This document shows, in pieces, positions 24,855 to 35,461 of a stretch of DNA of 64,000 nucleotides. The notes beneath the pieces were generated by a model. The model saw nothing but the letters and a program-made list of their open reading frames with translations, had not been told where the DNA came from and searched no databases. The DNA is taken from positions 146,811 to 210,810 of the forward strand of contig NW_019091553.1 of the NCBI RefSeq assembly GCF_001949145.1, in the 5' to 3' direction. The translations under genes and the position numbers were made by a program. The DNA comes from Acanthaster planci. Taxonomy: Eukaryota; Echinodermata; Asteroidea; Valvatida; Acanthasteridae. Numbering within the stretch: the stretch's first letter is position 1; each line of letters begins with the position of its first letter.

Positions 24855-25305
24855 GGTCAATTGCCCTAAATGTTGATTCCAATTTTGAAATAGCAATAGC
24901 TAGATTTCACTTTCAGAGCATTGTAATTCACGAAAAAAAAAATAATTCAAAGCATTTTAACGATACCTATGTCTCGGAGACCGACGCCTTTTGGCGACAG
25001 TTTATTTTTCAACTTTTATGTTCTCCTGGGCGGCCCGCTGTGTCTTGTGATTGTGTTGCTGTATGTTTATTTGCCCCAAATAAATATTTTAAATATGATA
25101 CATTTTATGACGAAATTGAATGACAAAACCGTAAAATGCATAACAAAAAACGAATCTGCTTTTCCAATTCAACGCCATTCCAGGAGTGAGACGAAAATGA
25201 CGATAAATAGGACGAATAAGTGTGTGTGTTTTTCTCGTGATTTACAATGCTCTGAAAGTGAAATCTAGTGGTGTTATTTCGAAATTGAAATCAACATTTA
25301 GAGCG
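24855..25305. mobile_element. Element with about 75-bp inverted repeat arms
   Basis: The left arm (24855-24936) and right arm (25231-25305) match as reverse complements, for example CTAGATTTCACTTTCAGAGC against GCTCTGAAAGTGAAATCTAG. About 295 bases lie between the arms. No transposase is visible, so this looks like a non-autonomous DNA element. Confidence 0.7.
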
Positions 25306-25451
25306 GGTGACAGGATAGGATGCGCTGGGACCAGTGGCTTGATGGCCTTGTACAGATTTTAGTCAGACAGGGCCACAGCTAGCAATTCACAGAGCATTGT
25401 GGGTAAATTTCTGCCAGGCGCTCGAGCTCGCTCAATGCGTTGTGCAAGCGC

Positions 25452-25810
25452 AGTTGTTTTTTTCGTTTTCTTCCTCACTGCTAAAAATATCTTCCCCACA
25501 CTTTATTGGTTCCTCCAAAATTGATCAAGATAACCAATTATTTGATATATGTCGCCCAAAACACGTGATCAGTGATACTTAGTGGAGATAAATTACCATA
25601 CAGTGATTGTACCAAGGTCACGTTTTTATCAAGCCGTCGCTTTGCCCGTGCCAAAGCATTGCCCTCGGCGAAACCCAAAAATTGAAACAACGCTTGGCTA
25701 ACAGGAAGTGATAACCTCGCGGTCACAGGTCGTACACAATGTAGCCAATCACAGTGGAAAGCCATCAGCCCTTCCCAGCGCGCTTCATCGGGCGCTGGGC
25801 GACGAGCAAA
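25452..25810 (-). repeat. Dispersed repeat, copy B
   Basis: This is the reverse-strand partner of the repeat at 7998-8360. On the minus strand it reads GATTGGCTACATTGTGTACG, TTTTTGGGTTTCGCCGAGGG and CTTTGGCACGGGCAAAGCG. The open frame continues upstream as CDWLHCVRPVTARL and LPVSQALFQFLGFAEG. Confidence 0.8.
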
Positions 25811-26674
25811 TGTATGTATTACCCCCACTAATGAGAGCAAAAAAGTACTCCCACTTTGAGAAAAGACAACGGAAGTGCGTTACCCAGTTGTGTGCTCTAA
25901 GATACTTTCAACTGGAGTTTAAAAACACATTTGGCGTACGTTTTCCCCACTTTGTCATGGGCGTAAACCTCAGGAGATTGGGGGTATAATCCCCCTCTAC
26001 TTTTTGACTGGGGGGGGGCAATCGGGGCCCATACTGAAACATCCCCCACAATGGTAGGAAAAAAATGAAAGCTGATTGTCAAACAATTTTCGGAATTTCC
26101 AACCACCCGAACGTATTCATTAGCACTTAGAAACGAAAAACAAGTTTAAAAATCATACATAAACCATTTCAACGTAACGTTCTACAGGCCAGAGCTTACA
26201 AGGCTCTTTCAAACGTCGTGCTTATGCTGTGTTGAATAAAACTACATGATCACGGCTTTAGCACGGCATAAGTTTCAAACATCGAACTTAATTTACAAAA
26301 CAAACAAAACATAGGAATTTGCTTTCAGTAGGAGAAAGGCCAGGACGTACTTAATGCAAAAATGCGAATTTGTGACGTCAGATCACATATTCAAGCTGCG
26401 AATTTGCAACTGGTGAGATCTCAACTTGAGCAAAATTTTGTTGCGAATCTTTCATGACGTCAAATTTGCTTCAGTTCCACATTTATCTGACTATAAAACT
26501 GTAGTATATTTTATGTATTCAGACCTCTGGAATGTTAACCTAAAATCCTCGCTAAACCTCTTAGTAAGGCCTGCGCTTAGATATCGTTGTCATTACATCA
26601 GTAAATCTTTTTGGTGATTGCAAACAGTTAACGAAAACAAAAGATAAAAAGGAAAAATTACAGAGAGAGAGGAG
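25811..26674. other. Intergenic stretch, nothing recognised
   Basis: No coding exon, array or inverted repeat is seen here. A G run lies at about 26010. Confidence 0.5.
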
Positions 26675-26912
26675 ATACTCTCTAAATCCGAAAGAGTGAA
26701 TTTAAGGACAAGACGTTTTACAGTGAAAATCACTCTGAATTTAGACTGAAAAAGGCTGAAAATAGCGCCTTCCAGAGGAAGTTCGAGTGAAATTTTAATC
26801 TTTTGGAGTGGAAAAATTTCACTCCATTTCTTCTGGTCCTTAATTTCAATAGGAGGGATTGAACTTTCACTCAAATAGAGTGAATATTCACTCTTTGGAA
26901 TTTAGAGAGTAT
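26675..26912. mobile_element. Fold-back MITE with ATACTCTCTAAAT termini
   Basis: The left end ATACTCTCTAAATCCGAAAG and the right end CTTTGGAATTTAGAGAGTAT are reverse complements with one mismatch or indel, and GAGTGAAT/ATTCACTC continues the pairing inward. The body repeats GAGTGAAA-type motifs in both orientations. Confidence 0.85.
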
Positions 26913-26958
26913 ATTTTCACTACTTTGACTGATTATCGACGTCATGAACAGTCGGCGA

Positions 26959-27145
26959 TCTCTAATGAATGTTGTACTGGACCGTCAACTTAAGACCAAC
27001 CACAGTAGAATTAGCTCCACTTTGGGTCAAGAGTACATGTACTCGTGTAGCCTGCCCATTAATGATTGGATTCATATCTAATGGTTCTTTTGCAGTTTCA
27101 GTTTCTGATGTCATGTCATACGTCACGACAATGGTCACTATGCTG
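26959..27145 (-). pseudogene. Possible orphan exon or gene fragment, unknown family
   Basis: On the minus strand a CCTCAG acceptor-like site at about 27146 precedes an open stretch encoding SIVTIVVTYDMTSETETAKE, PLDMNPIINGQATRVHVLL and GANSTVVGLKLTVQYNIH, ending at a stop. The even mix of polar and beta-strand residues looks like real coding sequence, not a chance frame. I do not recognise the family and see no partner exon nearby. Confidence 0.3.
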
Positions 27146-27159
27146 AGGTGAAATCCCAA

Positions 27160-28325
27160 CTAAATCAATTTTTTTCTCCCGCACACTTAACACTCTTTGA
27201 AAACAAATTCTACCTTACATTGTTGCTGTTTAGTTTTCAACAGAATTAAGTTTATTTTTATGTGGCTGTTGCAGTCTATGAAAAAATAATTTCACTGAAC
27301 TAATCTGAATTGAGCGCGCTGAATCTCTTAATGTAGATACCGAGGGAGTTATTACATGGCTGCCTCCAACTGTAGCATGTCACCCTCTACAAGTAAGGAC
27401 AACTTTTTTTATTGGACCATGAACACAGTACGAAATTTGGCAGGGTCGTTGGACAGGGAAAAATCATAATACTCAGAAGCTTTTTATTTATTTTTACATA
27501 CAACTAACTTGTAGTATAAGAAAACAACTACTTTTGGAATAATCAAGAGGAAATTAACTTCGATGTTTTATACCTGACTCAAAACGCTGCGTCCCGGGAA
27601 AAATTAAACACAGCCCATTTTCCTTACTGAAAGGAAAGCCCTGAAGTGCCGTCAAATATATATATTTCCCAAAAAGTTTACTATATTTGTGTTGTGTTCT
27701 TATTGACCAATATGACTATCATTCAACAATCATAGAGTTCTTCATGATTATGTTTAACAATGCTGCAATTTTTTTTAAATATTCACTCGGAAAAGGATCA
27801 ATATACTTACAGTAACGCTCTGCTCCATATGAATTTGTAAAACCATGCAAAGGCATCATGGAGCAAGGAAATAAAACGTCATTTCAAAGGATTACACTGC
27901 GTTAGGCTACTTCCTGCATCGATCAAATAACTCCTTAATTGTAGTAAGTCGAACACAACAACGTTAGCACTTGCCCGCAGTCTCTCGTCCATTGTCCACG
28001 GATTATCTCGGATCGATGCTCGCATCTGGAGTGCCCTACGAGCATTCTGAACCCACAGTGTGCCATCTTAAAGTATGAACCATCCCTTATTTTTCACAAG
28101 AGTTGATCATACAAAAGGTCAAACTGTGCAAGAATTTTTACTTATTTCTATCCATACACAAATCATGTCAAACTGTGCCAAAATTACCTCATTCATATTC
28201 ATAAATCAAACGTGACTTTTTCCTATGAGCTGGACTTCCCGAGGTTATATCACCGATGTTCAGAACGCATTGTTGTCAGTGTAAGTTACAGGATTTTCAA
28301 TTACATATGATAAAAGTGCCTTATC
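27160..28325. other. Intergenic stretch, nothing recognised
   Basis: AT-rich sequence with scattered short stops and no structure that I can support. Confidence 0.5.
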
Positions 28326-28339
28326 ATATCATTCATGTT

Positions 28340-28780
28340 TGCAGATGAAGTGGAAGCTGGCCCATGCTGTGGAAGAAGCTGCCGAATCTCTTGAGACTTT
28401 CCACGTCGATGAGCCTGGCCCTTCAGCTCGCCCTTCAAGTGCCTGCAGCATCTCCACCAGAGTTGCTCCTTCTGCCGCTGCCTCATCCAGATCCAAGTCC
28501 TAGAAGCTTTCTTAGGCAAGAAGCCTTCCCCTCAGGCCTGGCCAAGCGAAGTCAGCAGATGATGAGCCTCCACTCCACGAGCTGAGCAGGTCTTCGAGTG
28601 ACTTACACCCAGTGAAGACCGCGACCGCGAGGTCTTCTCCGAGTGGATCCAGTAGGTCATCATTGCTCGAGACCATGGGCTATGGAGGCCCTGCCAGCCA
28701 GACATCACTGATAATTAGCAACCTCGTGCACCTCTTCATCGTGGAGAATGGCATCATCAGGAGGCAGCATCTTGGCCAAA
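28340..28780 (+). pseudogene. GC-rich degenerate coding-like stretch
   Basis: This stretch is much richer in GC than its surroundings. One frame encodes MKWKLAHAVEEAAESLETF and a proline/serine-rich tail ending SRSKS-stop. Further on another frame reads RDREVFSEWIQ, stop, VIIARDHGLWRPCQ. It looks like a decayed protein-coding relic, perhaps the accessory (Myb/SANT-like) protein of the transposon whose transposase fragment lies at 29455-29640. That link is a guess. Confidence 0.3.
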
Positions 28781-29001
28781 CTTAAGGCGGGGCATCATGG
28801 CCAGCGCACCTATGCCACAATATGCTCCGTCCACCATCAGGACAGACGCTTTATTCACAGGACAGCCTTCCTTTCACTTGAGCCAGTTCCTGGATCTGGA
28901 CTTGACTAGTATCGGTAGCAACAGCCTAATGAGTAGGACCACCGTTGTGCCTTACTGTGACTCTCTCGTAGATGTGTATATGTATGAAATGAACAAATTT
29001 G

Positions 29002-29211
29002 CACTATAAAAACTTCCGGGCCAGATTGACCCAGAATTGGGTCCCATTCGGTATAACCCTTTTCTGGGTCAAAATATGACCCCCTTTCGGGTCACATTTC
29101 ACCCTTTTGGGGTCATATTTGACCCTTTCTGGGTCATAATTTGACCCGCAAAAGGGTTATAACGGATGGGACCCAATTCTGGGTCAATCTGACCCGGAAG
29201 TTTTTAGAGTG
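29002..29211. mobile_element. Palindromic MITE, GGGTCA-rich
   Basis: The left end CACTATAAAAACTTCCGG and the right end GGAAGTTTTTAGAGTG are inverted repeats. The arms stay complementary for more than 60 bases (GACCCAGAATTGGGTCCCAT against ATGGGACCCAATTCTGGGTC). The whole element could fold into one long hairpin. Confidence 0.9.
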
Positions 29212-29454
29212 TGACATGTTCATTGATAGGTGATTCTTACGAAATAAATTAATGAAATATATTAATGTGTTTGTTCTTCATCATTGAATTATAGACAGAG
29301 AACGATAAAGAATAAAAGTAAATCATACAATGATTATGGTTAAATATCATTAATTACTCAAACGATGTTCTTTCATCCTTAAAGTAGACATTTATTACAA
29401 GTATTACAAGTATCTTAAAATTATTATGGTTATATATCATTATTACACATACAA

Positions 29455-29640
29455 TACAATATACGGCGTGTCTTTGCAGTCATTCCACAGGGTTCTAGGC
29501 GTGGGAATCCTAAACTTCCAACCCAGGTTCATTTCGGTCTCGGTGTAAATCTGAGCATCAGACATGAACTTGTATAGCCACCAACATCAATCCACATGAA
29601 CTGGTTTCTGTGTCCATCAGGGCCATCGTATCACAGATGT
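29455..29640 (-). pseudogene. PIF/Harbinger (DDE_Tnp_4) transposase fragment
   Basis: On the minus strand one frame encodes HRNQFMWIDVGGYTSS and, after a one-base shift, SDAQIYTETEMN, then IPTPRTLWNDCKDTPYI. This matches the Harbinger core pattern F-x-W-I/V-D-V-G, then SDAQI-x-x-x-SE and PYFI. The segment carries the region of the second catalytic aspartate (SDAQ). The frameshift and truncation make it inactive. Confidence 0.65.
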
Positions 29641-29760
29641 GAATGTTGACATCAATATAAACCTTTTTCTGTGATGTCATAATCGTGCTGGACCTATGGG
29701 TACACCGCAGCAAATCAATTCCCAAAGAAATCAGTGATAAATACCTGTATTTCACAAATA

Positions 29761-30478
29761 TTTAAAAAGTACTCACAACTCTCACTCTCTCTCAATTTTT
29801 AGTGGGTTGACCGATGAATTTTCCAGCAATTCTCACCCAAAGCAGACCACCCCTAAAATGAAGGAAATGTCACTGCCCAGAAAAGTAGCCATTTTGAAAA
29901 TGCATCCCTCTGCAAAACGGCTAAAATAGTGTCACTTTCGGACCCGATTGCATCCAAATTGCTCAGAATTAGAAGCCCAGACAAGATCACGATCTTGAAG
30001 CAGAATAACCTGGAAAACGACGTAAAAAGTGAGCACATCAAATAGACCTTTTGTTTTAATGTAGGTTTCCCGGTTAATTTGGGCAAATGAACAGCCAATT
30101 TAACTGTGCCATTCTATTTCGCGTGAAATGATCTCATTACAAGACTAGGCAAAAGTATTGTGGCTTCATTCGATTGAACTAAATTATCACCTAAACTAAC
30201 AATGTAACCTAAACACATTCAATTTCGCAAGCGCGCTTTCGAGGTGTGTGTTTGCTCTTGCGTTTTAAAAACTAGAGCGCTGTCAAAGGTGTACCTGCTG
30301 AGCGCATGCATGTTTGCGCGTAAACCTTAGGAAAACACGAAAGTTTTGCACGGCTATTTTCATATCTGCGTTTGTATTCTAAAACGACACATTAACAAAG
30401 TCGAAACGCGGACAACGTGAACACACAAGAAATAAAATGTGCGTTTCATTTTGCTCTACGCCCCCCAAAAAATAAACC
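29761..30478. other. Intergenic stretch, nothing recognised
   Basis: No exon or repeat structure is visible, only ordinary mixed sequence with a CpG-containing patch near 30230-30420. Confidence 0.5.
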
Positions 30479-30500
30479 AAAAAAAAAAAAAAAAAAAAAA
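30479..30500. repeat. Poly-A run of 22
   Basis: An uninterrupted A run follows an A-rich lead-in. It may be the tail of an old retrocopy, but no recognisable body precedes it. Confidence 0.8.
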
Positions 30501-31100
30501 TAGAACGGCAAAGCCGCCATGGCTCACTGCTTGTTATGAATTCGAATTTCTTTCCTGTAATAACAGCTTATGTTAAGAGGCATCCAAGTAATGCAAATAT
30601 GGTTACTGAATTATACTAACCAAGCTTCATCCAAATTTTTTACAAGATTGGTTGACATACGACTACAATACTGATGTACAAGATAGTTTATCGACCTTAG
30701 CGATTAATTTCCTTATACTCTAGAAGAAAAACCTAGTTCTGCGTGCAGACTGCGTGTTGAAAGGTGCCTGTCGTTTAAAGTAAATCAACAAAGACCACAA
30801 CAAGGGAGATACAGGTACAAAGGCTTCACAGTTCCTTACAGAAGAAAGGAATGCCTATAGAATGTGGGTCTAGTACAGTCAGACTAGACCTGGATGATTA
30901 TATAAGCAGTGAGTTTGTGAGTTTGATGGATGATACATACTTAAAATTCCTCTTAAGTACAGTTTTGCACATTGTATCCAACCCAATCATCCTATCCTCT
31001 ACAATTCTACCCTCCCCCCATCATCCCATATCCCATCACCCCATGTCTACTTTGACTCCACCCCAATCCCATCTACCTCCAGTCCCACATCCACCTTATC
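30501..31100. other. Intergenic stretch leading into a C-rich array
   Basis: No gene is seen. From about 30980 the + strand becomes almost purely pyrimidine (CCCATC-type) and merges into the minisatellite. Confidence 0.5.
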
Positions 31101-31104
31101 TTTC

Positions 31105-31285
31105 CATCCATATCCTACTCCGCCCCTCCCCATCATCCCATCAATCTCTTACTCCGCCCCTTCCCATCATCCTATCCATCTCCTACTCCGCCCCTCCCCA
31201 TCATCCCATCAATCTCTTACTCCGCCCAACCCCATCATCATACCCATCTCCTACTTCGCCCCTCCCGCTGGCTGTCCTATCATCC
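31105..31285. repeat. 34-bp pyrimidine-rich minisatellite
   Basis: About five units share TCTCCTACTCCGCCCCTCCC followed by CATCATCC. One strand is almost purely pyrimidine. Confidence 0.85.
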
Positions 31286-32285
31286 CACTAATCCAGGCCA
31301 ACCTTATCCAGCATTTCATCCACTTTCTACATACATGTACATGTACCTTGTTCCCCATGATCCTCCTCCTACAGGTACCCTCCCTCAACAAACATCCTAA
31401 TCTGTCACTTGGAGTCCTCCCCCTTCGGTTTTTCCCAAATAGGCCTACTGCACATGTAATGATTTGTATGTGTCTGAACACTGTCTATAGTTATACATAC
31501 ATATATACAGTACATAAAGTACATGTACATTACAAGAGTGCTCAGCACATATGTATGTACTACAGGGTAAGTACGCAATACAACTAAAAACGTCAATATT
31601 CGACTTTTCTAATTGTTTCATTAAATTCATAAGTTTCTAAGCATTAATGCCATATTGAAGACTATTTAAACACTGATGGAATTCCAAGAGGAAGCAAACA
31701 AGCACTCAGTGGCACACTTTAACACTTACGAACCTGCAAGAAAAAAATTAACATTTGAGGACGGCCAAACGCCCCGACGCAACGACGGACGGACAGAAGA
31801 CGGAAATCGGTATTATCATACATAGGCTCGCATTTGCTTCGCAGCTCGCCCCCCCAAGAAAAACAAAACGCGTGCGCGTACTGTACGCTGTACATGAATG
31901 TTGCCGTGAAATTGTCAATTTTTGCACACTGATCAACAAATCACGATGGAACTGACCCAAAGTGAAAATATTGCCCAAGCAAGACCGAAGACAACAGCTG
32001 CAGTTGTGAAAAGTGAATAAAAACACACAAACATTCATAAAACGGGGTAACATTATCGATTGCGAGAGGGCTATTATTTAAATTTAAAAATAGTCAGTTA
32101 ATTCCAGAAATGAGATTCTTGAATTTTCTGTTTGTCTTCTGCTTGTTTTCGAGAGGGAGGCTGCAGGCTTGGCCGCAGAAAAAGGTTTTCTCCACAATAA
32201 ATTTTTACTAAATACACAGCATACAGCATCACCTGCCCTGAAACAGCGCGCCGCCATTGTTTGCCTGCGCATTATGATGAGCTTT
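31286..32285. other. Intergenic stretch with scattered TACATGTA motifs
   Basis: No exon is recognised. CACTTACGAACC at about 31726, followed by a GACGCAACGACGG stretch, resembles the end of the element at 5132-5305 and its ACGACG flank. Confidence 0.45.
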
Positions 32286-32408
32286 GGCCGTGTCCGAAAC
32301 GGGCTTCCAGAGCTACGGCTAGGTCTATTGTCTATGCGTCTCCACGCATTTCGAATGGAGCGAAGACCCAGACCTACCTAGCACTAGACAACAGATTCGG
32401 ATGCAGCC
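32286..32408. mobile_element. Short fold-back element, GGCCGTGTCCGAA termini
   Basis: The left end GGCCGTGTCCGAAAC pairs with the right end GATTCGGATGCAGCC with three mismatches, and GCTAGG/CCTAGC adds inner pairing. Confidence 0.5.
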
Positions 32409-33506
32409 TCTTCTATTTCATTCAACGCCAACGTACGTGCTGACGTACATGTATACGTACGTCACACTAATACACGTCACGTGTACATATGTATACATTC
32501 AGTAAATGGCGATATTTTCCACGTGTGTGATCCTATGCTGTGGTGAGTAGGTCTTTTTCTGCAGATGCTGTAAACACTTTACGAGACAGATGATTGTTTT
32601 ATTTCTAGGAGTTTAATGTGGAGGGAAAAAAAATAGCAAGTGGCCTTTTGAATTTGGCTTAACGTGGAATACCAGTAGCCCGGCGGATGGAGGACGAGCG
32701 CTGATCGGGCGCAGGCCGCATTCGTAGGCCTAGTACTTAGTAGTAGACTAGCAGTACCGCTTACACTACCATGTTGGTACGTACATGTACACGTAAGCCT
32801 ACATGTACATCACATTGGCCTGCAATAGAATCTAACGTTAGACTCAGTCATACTCATAGCACAGCCGTACATGTGCTAGTCAAGATCCCTAGAGGATGTT
32901 TCAGGAGGAAACTGTCCAAGTACTAAGTAGAATGTGTACATACATGCATTTAGGCCTATTGTCCCAAAACTTACTTTGAGCCACACTCCATCAGCATGAT
33001 CATGTATGTGACTCATAGGTCCTGACTTTCATGACTTTCGTTTGGTTTATAATGCTGTCTGGCTATGGGATTTGAATGTGCCCTTTTATTCTGCCTAGGC
33101 GATGTGCCTCACTGGACTGTTTAACAAGCAATATTTGGCAAAATCTGGACCGAGGCTTAAACCTTTTTCTTACGATCCTGCCTTTATCAACAAAACAATC
33201 TGTACATCTGAGCTACATGTACCATGCATATGCGTATGTTCTTTGACACAGGAGACTGGTTCCCATCCTGTCCTCCAAACGTGTATGGTTCGGAGCAGTT
33301 AGTAGCGAATAATTACTTGTGTGTTGGCATTACTGTCTCAAATTTTTTGCATTTCTAATACAACTTGGAAAAATATTCAAACAATGTTGTTAACATTACT
33401 TTCAGGCCTAATGGAATGGCCATAATTCTTGGGGGATTAGACCTAAGAAAGCAAGCATTTTTAAGGATTGTTTCAGACACTGATAAAAGAATTGGTCCAT
33501 CAAGAG
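32409..33506. other. Stretch upstream of ACSBG, nothing firm
   Basis: A CpG-containing patch at about 32670-32740 could be a promoter or non-coding first exon of the ACSBG gene. The sequence alone does not prove it. Confidence 0.4.
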
Positions 33507-33706
33507 CAGTGTTGTAGTCGAGATCATCACAAGACCAGTCACAAGACCAGTCACAAGTAACAGGGTGAACAATGACAAAGGAACGCTTTTGTTGTAGTTC
33601 ATTTGAATAGCTTGTGACTTGAATTCAGACTGGAGGTCTTGTGCTGGTCTTGTGCTGGTCTTGTGTGGTCTTGTGAAGGTGTTAAGTGGTCTCGACTACA
33701 ACACTG
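33507..33706. mobile_element. 200-bp fold-back element, CAGTGTTGTAGTCGAGA termini
   Basis: CAGTGTTGTAGTCGAGA (33507-33523) and TCTCGACTACAACACTG (33690-33706) are perfect 17-base inverted repeats. The inside repeats GGTCTTGTG and CACAAGACC. Confidence 0.85.
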
Positions 33707-34775
33707 ACCAAGAGAATGAAATTTGCAATACCCGCATATTTTTATTCCCTAAGCAAATAATCTATTCCGCTAGTAACAAGTCACGATGTGCAGAACTTGT
33801 CAAGTCACAAGTCAAAACCTGATAAGTCAAGTCACAAGTCATAACAATAGCGACTTAAGTCTGACTGGAGTACAAGTCAACTTAGTCAAGTGACTGGAAT
33901 CTACAATTCAGCAAATATTTGAAATAAGCCTACCAGTACAAGTAAAACGTTTCAGTCTCCACGTTATTGAAAGCTGTAGGCAATATTATGTAGTTCATAC
34001 AAAATCATATCCAAGGATTGTGAGACTGTTGGGGGAAGGACAGGGGTGAGATTTTTCATCTTTTTAGCTGATTTCAGCTTTTTTTGTTTTGGATTTCAGC
34101 TTTTTTTCCTCACTGACTTTGTACAAAAGTATAGGAGATTTTCACAGTTCAGCTTCTTGATGCCTTTTTTCAGCAGGTTTCAGCTATTTTTATCATTGGT
34201 CAATCTCATCCCTGGAAGGAGTACAATGCACTGCAAAACCCTCAAAAATGCCTACATTGGTGTATCTCAATTAATGTACAGTACTTGTACACTTTTAATA
34301 AATGTACATACTTATATTATTTTTCACTGTCTTAGAAGGGTAAAGATTTTCTTGTTTATGAAAAAGATAAACATGCTAGTTTATGCATGTTGTGGGGTCA
34401 AATTCTAAAATTTCCTGACACGTGCACAGGGTCAGACTGGCCCAAAATGTCAAGTTGATGAGGTATTTTTTGTCTTGACACACCATTTACATGTAGCTCT
34501 ACACTACACCTCCACTGAAGGTCTGATCACCATGAAAACATTCTGATGCATTGTCAGGTTCCTACCGGCACATGTTGAAGAAAAAAAATTTCGAATCCCT
34601 TTCATTCATTTAATAATACTGACTCTCAAAATTTGGTATACATGTGCAAAACATGCATCTTGATATGTTTAGGAATTTTTAGGGGCAAATCTCAGTTTCG
34701 TTACTTTGGAAGGTTTTGAATTGCCACGGAATGACCTCTGGTACTAGTACTTGTGCATGATTATAAAACATACAA
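33707..34775. other. Intergenic stretch with CAAGTCACAAGTC repeats
   Basis: AAGTCACAAGTC-type direct repeats occupy 33780-33895. The rest shows nothing to annotate. Confidence 0.5.
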
Positions 34776-35268
34776 GCACCTACATGTACATGTATAGCCA
34801 AGTGTGCTTTGTATTCCATCTTGTGCAACTACATGTATAGCCAAATGTGCTTTGTATTCCATCTTGTGCACCTACATGTATAGCCAAGTGTGCTTTGTAT
34901 TCCATCTTGTGCACCTACATGTACATGTATAGCCAAATGTGCTTTGTATTCCATCTTGTGCACCTACATGTATAGCCAAGTGTGCTTTGTATTCCATCTT
35001 GTGCACCTACATGTATAGCCAAATGTGCTTTGTATTCCATCTTGTGCACCTACATGTATAGCCAAGTGTGCTTTGTACATGTATTCCATCTTGTGCATGT
35101 ACATGTATAGCCAAGTGTGCTTTGTATTCCATCTTGTGCACCTACATGTATAGCCAAGTGTGCTTTGTATTCCATCTTGTGCACCTACATGTATAGCCAA
35201 GTGTGCTTTGTATTCCATCTTGTGCACCTACATGTATAGCCAAGTGTGCTTTGTATTCCATCATGTGT
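34776..35268. repeat. 43-bp minisatellite before the ACSBG start exon
   Basis: Eleven copies of a 43-base unit (CCAAGTGTGCTTTGTATTCC, then ATCTTGTGCACCTACATGTA and TAG). Units starting near 34885 and 35063 are six bases longer through an extra ACATGT. The first seven units alternate between AAGTG and AAATG; the last four are all AAGTG. The array ends only about 60 bases before the exon acceptor at 35324. Confidence 0.95.
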
Positions 35269-35339
35269 ACTGGTATTGTACTGAAAATATTATAATTATT
35301 GTACTGTGTCATTTATTAATTTAGAAGACGAGTCACGTT

Positions 35340-35461
35340 ATGGCAGAAACTGATAGGAATGCTGAAGTGCCTTATGACCCAAATGACACGCTAAATTCAT
35401 CTGTGATATCAGGAGATGTTACACTGCCCAATGAAAATGATGTACTCTCTCCTGAAAACAG
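35340..35461 (+). CDS. ACSBG: ACSBG exon 1: start codon, acidic N-terminus
   Basis: The exon starts [20 protein letters not shown] and ends SPEN with donor CAG|gtgagt in phase 2. The exon itself probably begins at 35325 after TTTAG, and the frame is open back to that point, so coding sequence could extend into an unseen upstream exon. Confidence 0.75.

Noticed and set aside
34964-35227. 87-codon minus-strand open frame
   Set aside because: It lies wholly in the 43-bp minisatellite and encodes only repeat peptides.
34776-35268. CRISPR-like regular array
   Set aside because: The units are directly adjacent 43-mers without unique spacers, and the genome is eukaryotic. It is a minisatellite.
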